DNA of 6,357 nt from CALESS01 sp964405455. Lineage in GTDB: Bacteria; Chloroflexota; Anaerolineae; Anaerolineales; Anaerolineaceae. Where the stretch lies: positions 1 to 6,357 of the forward strand of contig CAYOOA010000106.1 of the NCBI GenBank assembly GCA_964405455.1, read 5' to 3'. The position numbers and the translations under genes were made by a program. The notes beneath the pieces are model-generated. The model did no database searches, was not told where the DNA came from, and saw only the letters and a program-made list of their open reading frames with translations. This document shows positions 1 through 5,437 of this stretch, piece by piece (the stretch's first letter is position 1; each line of letters opens with the position of its first letter).

Positions 1-38
1 TTGTCGGATTCAACCAGGTTCCTCTCCCATCTATTTTC

Positions 39-68
39 AGTCTCTGACCCGGGAGCAGCCAGAGAACT
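39..68. repeat. Imperfect inverted repeat downstream of the ABC permease gene
   Basis: The arms TCTCTG (41-46) and CAGAGA (60-65) can pair, extended by AG (39-40) with CT (67-68) around a bulged A66. The loop contains the palindrome CCCGGG. It sits about 10 bases past the stop of the last gene of the minus-strand ABC operon, where a terminator would be expected. However, the bases following it on the minus strand (CTGAAAATAG) contain no T-tract, so it is not a canonical intrinsic terminator. It may stabilise the 3' end of the transcript or be chance. The rest of 1-77 shows no gene. Confidence 0.3.
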
Positions 69-77
69 CGGTAAAGT

Positions 78-1310
78 CTAGATCCTGCCTGTCAAGGCCT
101 GTAGGTAGCGCTTCAGGTTTAACGGTTGCCCGGAAAGCATGTTCTGCGCCCGGAACATTCCCGCCACCACCCGCAGCACCAGGTAGACCATGACTAATAA
201 TAAGCCAATAGCCAGCAGCAATTGCCACCAGGGCACCTGGGTGCCTGCCAGGCGGGACATCATCGCCACGGGTGCCGTGAAGGGGATCAGGCTGAGTGCC
301 ACGGAGATGCCGCTATTGGGGCTTTGCACTAGTCCTGAAATGAAGACCAACGGCACAATCAACGGCAGGATGATCAGGGTTGTGATTGAACTACCCTCCT
401 TGACATTGCTGACCAGGGCGCCTACGCTGGCCATCAGTGCACCGTAGAGAAAATAGCCCAGCAGGAAAAAGATGATGCCCCAGACCAGGATGCTGGCCGG
501 CAGTTGGAAAGCGGCCCCCAGGTTAAACTGGGTCCCACTGAAGCGCAAGATTAACAAGCCAGATGCGCTCCAAAACACGGTCTGGATGAGGCCAACAGCG
601 CCCAGGGCCAGGATCTTGCCGGATAACATCTGCATGGGCGTGATCGAGGTCATCAGGACTTCCAACATGCGGTTCTCGCGCTCTTTGTTGATGCTGCTCA
701 ACATCAGGCTGGAGCTGCCCATGATGAAAAAGTAGAACAACATGGTCACCCCATAGGGTAGGAAAAAGGTGAGCACATTCTCCGGGTCACGCTGCGGTTC
801 TGGCGAAAGGATCTTCTCCTCCAGCACGAAAGTCTGTTGATAGCGGGCGAGCAACGCAGGATCATCCTTGAGCAGGTTGTAATCCAGGGCCTGGGTGATG
901 ACGTTCGCCTGGTCCATACCGCTCATTGGGTTGTAATCCGCCCGGTAGTAGACCACCTTGCCGGAATTTACATAATCCGGCCAGATCACGTAATACGCGC
1001 TGATTTCACCCGACTTCACAGCTTCGGTGGCGGTCGGTTCCGATTCAAACTTGATCAATTTCCCGGTCAAATCACCTGGTAATTCCTGAATCAAACCGGC
1101 CGGGTCCACATATCCCTCTGGCAGGTTGGATTGAGCTGGAACAAATAACTGTCCTATCACACTGGTTCCTGTTTCCTTATCCCGAAAAGCGGATGCCGCC
1201 CATGTGACCAAGAATCCCACCAGGGGAATCAGGATGAGAGTGATGATAAATGACCGCCGGGCAACAGTGGAAACAAATTCCTGTTTAAAAACCAACCAGA
1301 CTTTACTCAT
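78..1310 (-). CDS. ABC-2 type exporter permease, second of two paralogues
   Basis: Integral membrane subunit of an ABC exporter, 410 residues, NatB-like (ABC-2 permease family). One transmembrane helix lies near residues 21-40, followed by a large extracytoplasmic domain (about 43-178) and then about five or six helices between 180 and 385. The stretch KERENRMLEVLMTSITP (209-225), just after the second helix, is the charged ENR-M-E motif typical of this family and probably contacts the ATPase. PNSGISVALSLIPFTAP (331-347) is another family hallmark. The upstream gene shares both motifs and the AYYV..PD....SGKV segment of the outer domain, so the two are paralogues and likely form a heterodimer. 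ATG at 1310 is chosen because a strong AAGGAGG site lies 9 bases before it. The gene starts 3 bases after the preceding stop (TGA GTC ATG). Substrate cannot be read from sequence; Na+, drug or peptide export are all possible. Confidence 0.9.
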   Translation of the reverse strand: MSKVWLVFKQEFVSTVARRSFIITLILIPLVGFLVTWAASAFRDKETGTSVIGQLFVPAQSNLPEGYVDPAGLIQELPGDLTGKLIKFESEPTATEAVKSGEISAYYVIWPDYVNSGKVVYYRADYNPMSGMDQANVITQALDYNLLKDDPALLARYQQTFVLEEKILSPEPQRDPENVLTFFLPYGVTMLFYFFIMGSSSLMLSSINKERENRMLEVLMTSITPMQMLSGKILALGAVGLIQTVFWSASGLLILRFSGTQFNLGAAFQLPASILVWGIIFFLLGYFLYGALMASVGALVSNVKEGSSITTLIILPLIVPLVFISGLVQSPNSGISVALSLIPFTAPVAMMSRLAGTQVPWWQLLLAIGLLLVMVYLVLRVVAGMFRAQNMLSGQPLNLKRYLQALTGRI

Positions 1311-1313
1311 GAC

Positions 1314-2522
1314 TCAGGCCCTCCTTGGACTGCGCCCGAAGATTTCCCGCCAGGTCAGGCGTTTGCCGTAGCGCAGCATCCCCAGGCGGAAAGCCCGTCC
1401 GGCCAGCCACAACGCACCCACTGCGCAAAGGATCAGCAGTCCGATGCTAAGGGCCGTCTGCCAGAGAGGAACATTCGTATAACCCGCCCGCAGGGAAAGG
1501 GCCAGCGGCGCTGTCAGCGGGAACAGGCTCAAACCAACCGAAAGCCCGCTGTTGGGATTGGCAAGAAGCGCCGAGGTGAACCACAGCGGAACAGCCAGCG
1601 GGAGGGTGAACAAACCGGCAATTTGCTGTGCTTCGCGCGATTCCGTCGCCGTGGCGCCCACCAGGGCCATCAGGGCGGCGATCATGACGAACGCTGGCAG
1701 CATGACCAGCAGCAGCAGCCAGAGATATCCTACATCCAACGTAAAGCCTTCACCGATCGGAACCAACTTTACCAGGACTATCAACCCAATGATCACCACA
1801 ATCAACCAGGCGCCAATCTGGGTCAGGCCAACGCTCAAGTTGCCAATGATCTTGCCAGCCATCAATTGTTCCGGCGAAACCGAGGTGGCAACGATTTCCA
1901 TCGTGCGGTTCTCTTTTTCCTCCACCAGTGCCTGCAGCAGATACCCTCCGCTGGTGTTGATGGCGATCATCAACAGAATGGCAGCCAGCATGGGCACCAG
2001 GAAACCAAGGATGTTGTTGTTGCCCGTGCTGCGCGCCCCATCCAGCGAGCGAATCTCCAGCTGACTGCCTTCCATTAAGCGCTCGCGTTCCTCTGCCGGC
2101 CGACTCTTCAACAAGTTATACAGGACATATTCACGAAACTGGCTTTGTCCCTCGGTTCCCTTGGCATCATTGGCTACCAGGTTTACTTTACCGGAGGTGA
2201 GAAAATCCGGTTGCAACACATAATAAGCGCGGATTTCTTTTGCCTGCAGGGCTGCATCAGCCTCGATCTCGCTGGCAAAGGGCATCATCTTTACATAATC
2301 AATCGATTTCTCTGCATCCGGCGGCTGGACAGCATTCGCCAGCACGCCTGAAAAATCCACGTATCCGATCGGGGTTCGATTGGTTTGCAGTAAAACGGAT
2401 AGGAAGGACATCGCGATGATGAATATCATGAAGATGGGCATGCTGAGGATGGAAATGATGAAGCGTTTACGCAACACATGCCGCAGGTATTCATATTTGG
2501 TTATCAGCCAAAATTTTTTCAT
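1314..2522 (-). CDS. ABC-2 type exporter permease, first of two paralogues
   Basis: Membrane subunit of the same exporter, 402 residues. It has an N-terminal helix near 21-45, an extracytoplasmic domain of about 125 residues (47-170), then a cluster of helices: about 171-197, 228-252, 265-291, 303-320 and 352-376. The motif EEKENRTMEIVATSVSP (201-217) follows the second helix, and NPNSGLSVGLSLFPLTAP (322-339) matches the equivalent segment of the neighbouring permease. This marks it as an ABC-2 permease of the NatB type. Its start codon overlaps the stop of the ATPase gene (ATGA, 2519-2522), the classic arrangement for coupled translation and fixed stoichiometry. AAGGGAG lies 7 bases upstream of the ATG. 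The family assignment is firm; the transported substrate is unknown. Confidence 0.9.
   Translation of the reverse strand: MKKFWLITKYEYLRHVLRKRFIISILSMPIFMIFIIAMSFLSVLLQTNRTPIGYVDFSGVLANAVQPPDAEKSIDYVKMMPFASEIEADAALQAKEIRAYYVLQPDFLTSGKVNLVANDAKGTEGQSQFREYVLYNLLKSRPAEERERLMEGSQLEIRSLDGARSTGNNNILGFLVPMLAAILLMIAINTSGGYLLQALVEEKENRTMEIVATSVSPEQLMAGKIIGNLSVGLTQIGAWLIVVIIGLIVLVKLVPIGEGFTLDVGYLWLLLLVMLPAFVMIAALMALVGATATESREAQQIAGLFTLPLAVPLWFTSALLANPNSGLSVGLSLFPLTAPLALSLRAGYTNVPLWQTALSIGLLILCAVGALWLAGRAFRLGMLRYGKRLTWREIFGRSPRRA
1320..1326 (-). promoter_or_regulatory. Ribosome binding site of the second permease
   Basis: On the minus strand AAGGAGG lies inside the 3' end of the preceding permease gene, 9 bases before the ATG at 1310. 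This fixes the start and suggests the third operon gene is independently well translated although nearly fused to its neighbour. Confidence 0.8.
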
Positions 2523-3196
2523 ACTGCATCTCCCTTGCCCTGCACTACCTGGATGAAGATTTCGTCCAGCGTGGGCATGGCAATCTCAAACGCCTCCAGG
2601 ACGATCCCACTTTCCACAAGGGTCCTCAGTACCTGCTGGGCAGGCACCCCATCTGCAAGCAGTAATCTGTGGCCGCTGTTTTCCTTCTCGATGTTCCGCA
2701 CACCTGGAATGACGGTCGGCAACACCTGGGGTGTGTGGACCACCACGGCCTGGGTGGCGTACTGCCGGCGGATATCCTGCAATGAACCGTAGAGCATGGT
2801 GCGGCCCTGGTTGATCAAAACCAGGCGGTCGCATAATTCCTCCACCTGGTGCATCTGGTGGGTACACATCACAATGGTGATGCCCTGCTCGCGTTGTTCG
2901 CGCAGTAGGTCCTTCACCATTTGGGTGTTTACCGGGTCCAGGGCGGAAAACGGCTCATCAATGATGACAATCTCCGGCTGGTGCACCAGCGTCGCGATCA
3001 ATTGAGCCTTTTGCTGCATGCCCTTGCTCAATTCCTTGACCTTCTTCTTGCGGTGGTCGGCCAGGTCAAAACGCTCCAGGTAGGCATTGACTCGTTTCTG
3101 CGCCTCCGCCTGGGACAATCCCTTCAGGGTGGCCAGGTAAACCAGGCAGCGATCCAGGTTGATATCCTGGTACAGGCCGCGCTCCTCCGGCAGGTA
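2519..3196 (-). CDS. ABC exporter ATPase, NatA-like, N-terminus lost in assembly gap
   Basis: Nucleotide-binding subunit that powers the two permeases encoded downstream. Only the C-terminal 225 residues are present; the reading frame runs intact up to the N run. Numbering from the gap edge: YLPEERGLY (1-9), typical of NatA-type ATPases just after the Q-loop; the ABC signature LSKGMQQK (56-63); Walker B IVIIDEP (76-82) with catalytic Glu81; the D-loop SALD (84-87); and the switch His113 in CTHQMH. From about 148 on is the extra C-terminal domain of the kind called DUF4162, ending in the usual LDEIF. Walker A and Q-loop are missing because of the gap, not visibly because of mutation. Relatives have about 300 residues, so roughly 75-90 residues are absent. 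The stop overlaps the first permease's start. The operon promoter must lie in or beyond the gap. Confidence 0.92.
   Translation of the reverse strand, partial: YLPEERGLYQDINLDRCLVYLATLKGLSQAEAQKRVNAYLERFDLADHRKKKVKELSKGMQQKAQLIATLVHQPEIVIIDEPFSALDPVNTQMVKDLLREQREQGITIVMCTHQMHQVEELCDRLVLINQGRTMLYGSLQDIRRQYATQAVVVHTPQVLPTVIPGVRNIEKENSGHRLLLADGVPAQQVLRTLVESGIVLEAFEIAMPTLDEIFIQVVQGKGDAV
2530..2536 (-). promoter_or_regulatory. Ribosome binding site of the first permease
   Basis: AAGGGAG on the minus strand lies within the last codons of the ATPase gene, 7 bases before the overlapping ATG at 2522. It supports that start. Confidence 0.7.
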
Positions 3197-3296
3197 NNNN
3201 NNNNNNNNNNNNNNNNNNNNNNNNNNNNNNNNNNNNNNNNNNNNNNNNNNNNNNNNNNNNNNNNNNNNNNNNNNNNNNNNNNNNNNNNNNNNNNNN
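3197..3296. other. Assembly gap, 100 N
   Basis: An unbroken run of exactly 100 N, the usual placeholder for a scaffold gap of unknown length. It truncates the ATPase gene on the left (minus strand) and the membrane protein gene on the right (plus strand). If the two sides really are adjacent, the genes are divergent and both promoters lie in the missing sequence. Confidence 0.99.
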
Positions 3297-3611
3297 CGCT
3301 TCATCGGCGGATTGTATAAGGTGATTGCCATCATCGTCCTGGTGGTTGCGGTTCTCGGCATTATCGTTGCCGATATTGCCATGATCGCCGGCGGTTCATC
3401 TCTCAACAGCATGCTTGGCTCGGATTACGGATTCAATGCCGGAACCGGTGTCAGCGTGATCGGGGTGATCTTTGTGACTATTTTCGGCCTGCTGGGAGCA
3501 GGTTTGGCTTCGGTCAGCATCTATGCCATGGGTGAACTGGTCACCCTGCTGCTGGCCCTGGAGGAGAACACCCGCTACACCGCCCTCATCCTGCGCGATC
3601 GACCGCAATAA
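3297..3611 (+). CDS. Small membrane protein of unknown function, N-terminus lost in gap
   Basis: The last 104 residues of a protein whose start is in the assembly gap; the frame is open from the first base after the N run to TAA at 3609-3611. Two hydrophobic helices are clear (about 7-32 and 50-76), separated by a polar Gly/Ser/Asn-rich turn. A short cytoplasm-like tail follows, with the segment ELVTLLLALEENTRYTA (80-96). The layout, an RFIGGLYK start before helix 1 and an E-L....EENTR tail after helix 2, resembles small uncharacterised two-helix bacterial membrane proteins, but I cannot name a function. It is followed by a strong terminator, so it is probably the last gene of its transcript and separate from recA. 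Being a real gene is well supported by the frame, the membrane pattern and the terminator. Confidence 0.75.
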   Translation, partial: RFIGGLYKVIAIIVLVVAVLGIIVADIAMIAGGSSLNSMLGSDYGFNAGTGVSVIGVIFVTIFGLLGAGLASVSIYAMGELVTLLLALEENTRYTALILRDRPQ

Positions 3612-3634
3612 CCAGATTTTCCACTGCTTTCTAG

Positions 3635-3675
3635 CAGCCTAAGGGACTTCGAGTCTCTTAGGCTGTTATATTTTT
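3635..3675 (+). terminator. Intrinsic terminator after the small membrane protein gene
   Basis: The left arm CAGCCTAAGGGACT (3635-3648) pairs with AGTCTCTTAGGCTG (3652-3665) with one G-T wobble, leaving a three-base TCG loop. The 14-bp stem is followed by TTATATTTTT (3666-3675), a usable T-tract. It begins 24 bases after the TAA at 3611 and insulates recA from upstream transcription. Confidence 0.9.
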
Positions 3676-3679
3676 CCTC

Positions 3680-3707
3680 TTGACCTTTTGAACAAATGTA
3701 CTATAAT
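3680..3707 (+). promoter_or_regulatory. recA promoter, sigma70-type
   Basis: The -35 box TTGACC (3680-3685, 5 of 6 consensus) and the -10 box TATAAT (3702-3707, perfect) are separated by 16 bases. Transcription would start near 3714, giving an untranslated leader of about 50 bases before the recA ATG at 3766. A second TATAAT at 3726-3731 has no suitable -35 partner. Placement between the upstream terminator and the recA ribosome binding site supports the call. Confidence 0.8.
3690..3701 (+). promoter_or_regulatory. Candidate LexA (SOS) operator in the recA promoter
   Basis: GAACAAATGTAC has the form GAAC-N4-GTAC, one base from the Gram-positive LexA box core GAAC-N4-GTTC. Read on the other strand it is GTAC-N4-GTTC, close to the form described for cyanobacterial LexA boxes (from memory: RGTACNNNDGTWCB). 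It lies wholly in the spacer between the -35 and -10 boxes, so a bound repressor would block RNA polymerase. That is the expected control of recA: repressed until DNA damage triggers LexA self-cleavage. The lexA gene itself is not in the window. The motif match and position are seen; regulation is inferred. Confidence 0.65.
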
Positions 3708-3751
3708 CAAACCAGATAATCCGACTATAATTAATTCAGCCCAAACAATTC

Positions 3752-3757
3752 AAGGAG
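3752..3757 (+). promoter_or_regulatory. Ribosome binding site of recA
   Basis: AAGGAG sits 8 bases before ATG 3766. It decides the start against an upstream in-frame TTG at 3688, which lies between the promoter's -35 and -10 boxes and therefore could not be in the mRNA. Confidence 0.9.
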
Positions 3758-3765
3758 CTTGCCAG

Positions 3766-4851
3766 ATGGCAAAAAAATCGACCCCCAACCCGGAACTTCC
3801 TGCTCGATCCGATTCCAACCAGGATGACGCCCGCCGGGCGGTTCTGGAAAAAGCCCTGGGCGAAATCACCAAGCGCTACGGCGAAGGCGCCATCATGCGC
3901 ATGGGAGAAGCCCAATCCCTGCAGGTTGAAACCATCCCCACCGGCAGTCTATCACTTGACCTGGCCCTGGGTGTGGGCGGCATCCCGCGCGGACGTATCA
4001 CTGAGATCTACGGTCCCGAGTCTTCCGGCAAGACCACCCTCTGTCTGCATATTGTCGCCGAAGCCCAGCGCATGGGCGGTACTGCGGCTTATATTGACAT
4101 GGAGCACGCTCTCGACCCGGTCTACGCTGCCCGCCTGGGCGTCAACCTGGATACACTCTACATCTCCCAGCCGGATACAGGCGAGCAGGCCCTGGAAATC
4201 ACCGATACCCTCGTCCGCTCCGGTGCAGTGGATATCGTGGTGATCGACTCGGTTGCTGCCCTGGTGCCCCGCAACGAAATTGAAGGCGATATGGGCGACG
4301 CCACCATGGGTATGCAGGCCCGCCTGATGTCCCAGGCTTTGCGCAAGCTGAGCGGCGCCATCAACCAGACCAAGACCGCCGTGGTTTTCACCAACCAGCT
4401 GCGCCAGAAGATCGGCGTGATGTTTGGCAACCCGGAAACCACCACCGGCGGCATGGCCCTTAAATTCTATGCCTCCGTCCGCCTGGATGTGCGCCGGATT
4501 CAATCCATCAAGGTTGGCGCGGAGATCATCGGCAACCGCGTCCGTGTGCGCGTGGTCAAAAACAAGGTGGCCCCGCCCTTCCGCACGGCCGAATTTGACA
4601 TCATGTATAACGAGGGTATCTCCAAGGTAGGCGATATCATCGACCTGGCCACCCAGCTCGATATCGTCACCAAGCGCGGCGCGTTCTTCTCCTACGGCGA
4701 TATCCGCCTGGGCCAGGGTCGTGAGAACGCCAAGGAATTCCTGCGCCAAAACACTGATCTCGCCAATGAGATCGAGCAGGCCATCCGCCAGCGAGCCAGC
4801 GGCGGCGATATCCCCCTAGCCCTGTCTGCTGAAGAAGGCGACGAAGATTAA
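3766..4851 (+). CDS. recA: Recombinase A (RecA)
   Basis: Cytoplasmic DNA-dependent ATPase that polymerises on single-stranded DNA, pairs it with homologous duplex for recombinational repair, and as the activated filament stimulates LexA self-cleavage in the SOS response. It has 361 residues, close to the usual 340-360. Visible landmarks: Walker A GPESSGKT (83-90); catalytic Glu113 in YIDMEHALDP (109-118); Walker B VVIDS (158-162); DNA-binding loop L1 around EIEGDMGDATMG (171-182); loop L2 in NQLRQKIGVMFGNPETTTGG (210-229); the core end at about 270-280; and a C-terminal domain with the acidic tail EEGDED (356-361), which in RecA proteins moderates activity. All key residues are intact. The N-terminal 20 residues are polar and not conserved. 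It has its own promoter, candidate LexA box and terminator, so it is a single-gene transcript apart from read-through. No recX follows. Confidence 0.99.
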   Translation: MAKKSTPNPELPARSDSNQDDARRAVLEKALGEITKRYGEGAIMRMGEAQSLQVETIPTGSLSLDLALGVGGIPRGRITEIYGPESSGKTTLCLHIVAEAQRMGGTAAYIDMEHALDPVYAARLGVNLDTLYISQPDTGEQALEITDTLVRSGAVDIVVIDSVAALVPRNEIEGDMGDATMGMQARLMSQALRKLSGAINQTKTAVVFTNQLRQKIGVMFGNPETTTGGMALKFYASVRLDVRRIQSIKVGAEIIGNRVRVRVVKNKVAPPFRTAEFDIMYNEGISKVGDIIDLATQLDIVTKRGAFFSYGDIRLGQGRENAKEFLRQNTDLANEIEQAIRQRASGGDIPLALSAEEGDED

Positions 4852-4857
4852 GTTCAT

Positions 4858-4896
4858 TGCGCCCCTGCCTGGAAGTGACAGGGGCGCATTTCTTTT
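4858..4896 (+). terminator. Intrinsic terminator after recA
   Basis: TGCGCCCCTG (4858-4867) pairs perfectly with CAGGGGCGCA (4879-4888) around an 11-base loop, followed by TTTCTTTT (4889-4896). It starts 7 bases after the recA stop. The T-tract ends only 3 bases before the ATG of the next gene, and the right arm contains the only Shine-Dalgarno-like bases (AGGGG, 4880-4884) for that gene. Confidence 0.88.
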
Positions 4897-4899
4897 CAA

Positions 4900-5436
4900 A
4901 TGCGCCGAATATTCTGGCTGTTCAGCTTGTTGATTTTACTTGCGGGTTGCGCCCAGCAGGCTTCTTTCAATGCGCCCGGAGCTGTTCAGGAACCCATTTT
5001 TGTTCCACCTACCCTGGCTCCCACCAGCAGCCAATCTCCGATCAACCTTCCTACTTCCTCTGTTGGGGAAAATCTCCAACCCACCCCCACCCTGCCATGC
5101 ACGGATGTTTTATCCTTCATCGAGGATCTTTCCATCCCGGACGGCAGCCAGGTGGCGCCCAATGCCTCGCTGGACAAGCGCTGGTCTGTGCGGAATAATG
5201 GCACCTGCAACTGGGGTGAAGGATATACCCTGAGACTGGTCTCAGGGTCGGAGATGGGCGCCGCCCCCGAGCAAGCCCTGGTGCCTGCCCGCAGCGGCAC
5301 GGATACGGTCATCCGCATCCAGTTCACTGCTCCGCCGGATCCGGGTACCTACACCAGTGCCTGGCAAGCCTTCACTCCTGCCGGGCAGCCCTTCGGGGAT
5401 CAATTCTTTATCAACATTGTTGTAACCCAACCCTGA
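4900..5436 (+). CDS. Lipoprotein with NBR1-type Ig-like domain
   Basis: Predicted secreted, lipid-anchored protein of 178 residues. A lipoprotein signal peptide (MRR plus a hydrophobic stretch) ends in the lipobox LLAGC (13-17), making Cys17 the lipidated first residue. A Pro/Ser/Thr-rich spacer follows (about 25-65), then one beta-sandwich domain (about 67-176) with the pattern of the Ig-like domain of NBR1 found in many Chloroflexota lipoproteins: SIPDG (78-82), W95, NNGTCNW (99-105), LVSGSEMG (113-120), APPDPGTY (144-151), W155, FGDQF (165-169). Cys67 and Cys103 could form a disulfide. The role is probably binding or scaffolding at the cell surface; no enzymatic residues are seen. ATG 4900 is the only ordinary start after an in-frame TGA at 4876. 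No properly spaced ribosome binding site is visible (AGGGG lies 15 bases away). The downstream peptidase gene starts one base after its stop. Confidence 0.88.
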   Translation: MRRIFWLFSLLILLAGCAQQASFNAPGAVQEPIFVPPTLAPTSSQSPINLPTSSVGENLQPTPTLPCTDVLSFIEDLSIPDGSQVAPNASLDKRWSVRNNGTCNWGEGYTLRLVSGSEMGAAPEQALVPARSGTDTVIRIQFTAPPDPGTYTSAWQAFTPAGQPFGDQFFINIVVTQP

Positions 5437-5437
5437 C

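Noticed and set aside
39..68. Inverted repeat after the last ABC permease gene as an intrinsic terminator
   Set aside because: The stem is only about 6 to 8 bp with a 13-base loop, and no T-tract follows on the minus strand. It is kept only as a low-confidence inverted repeat.
2519..3412. A 297-residue minus-strand reading frame running through the N block and into the region antisense to the membrane protein
   Set aside because: It joins the real ATPase C-terminus to an arbitrary antisense stretch only because the N run introduces no stop. The part right of the gap has no ABC ATPase features (no Walker A), while the plus strand there encodes a plausible membrane protein ending at a terminator.
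3688..3765. An N-terminal extension of RecA from an in-frame TTG at 3688
   Set aside because: The TTG lies inside the promoter, between the -35 and -10 boxes, has no ribosome binding site, and the extra 26 residues are unlike RecA. ATG 3766 has AAGGAG at the right distance.
3952..4749. A long 265-residue open frame antisense to recA
   Set aside because: It is a shadow of GC-rich codon use in recA; the protein is His/Gly/Ala/Asp-rich without domain features, and recA itself is unmistakable.
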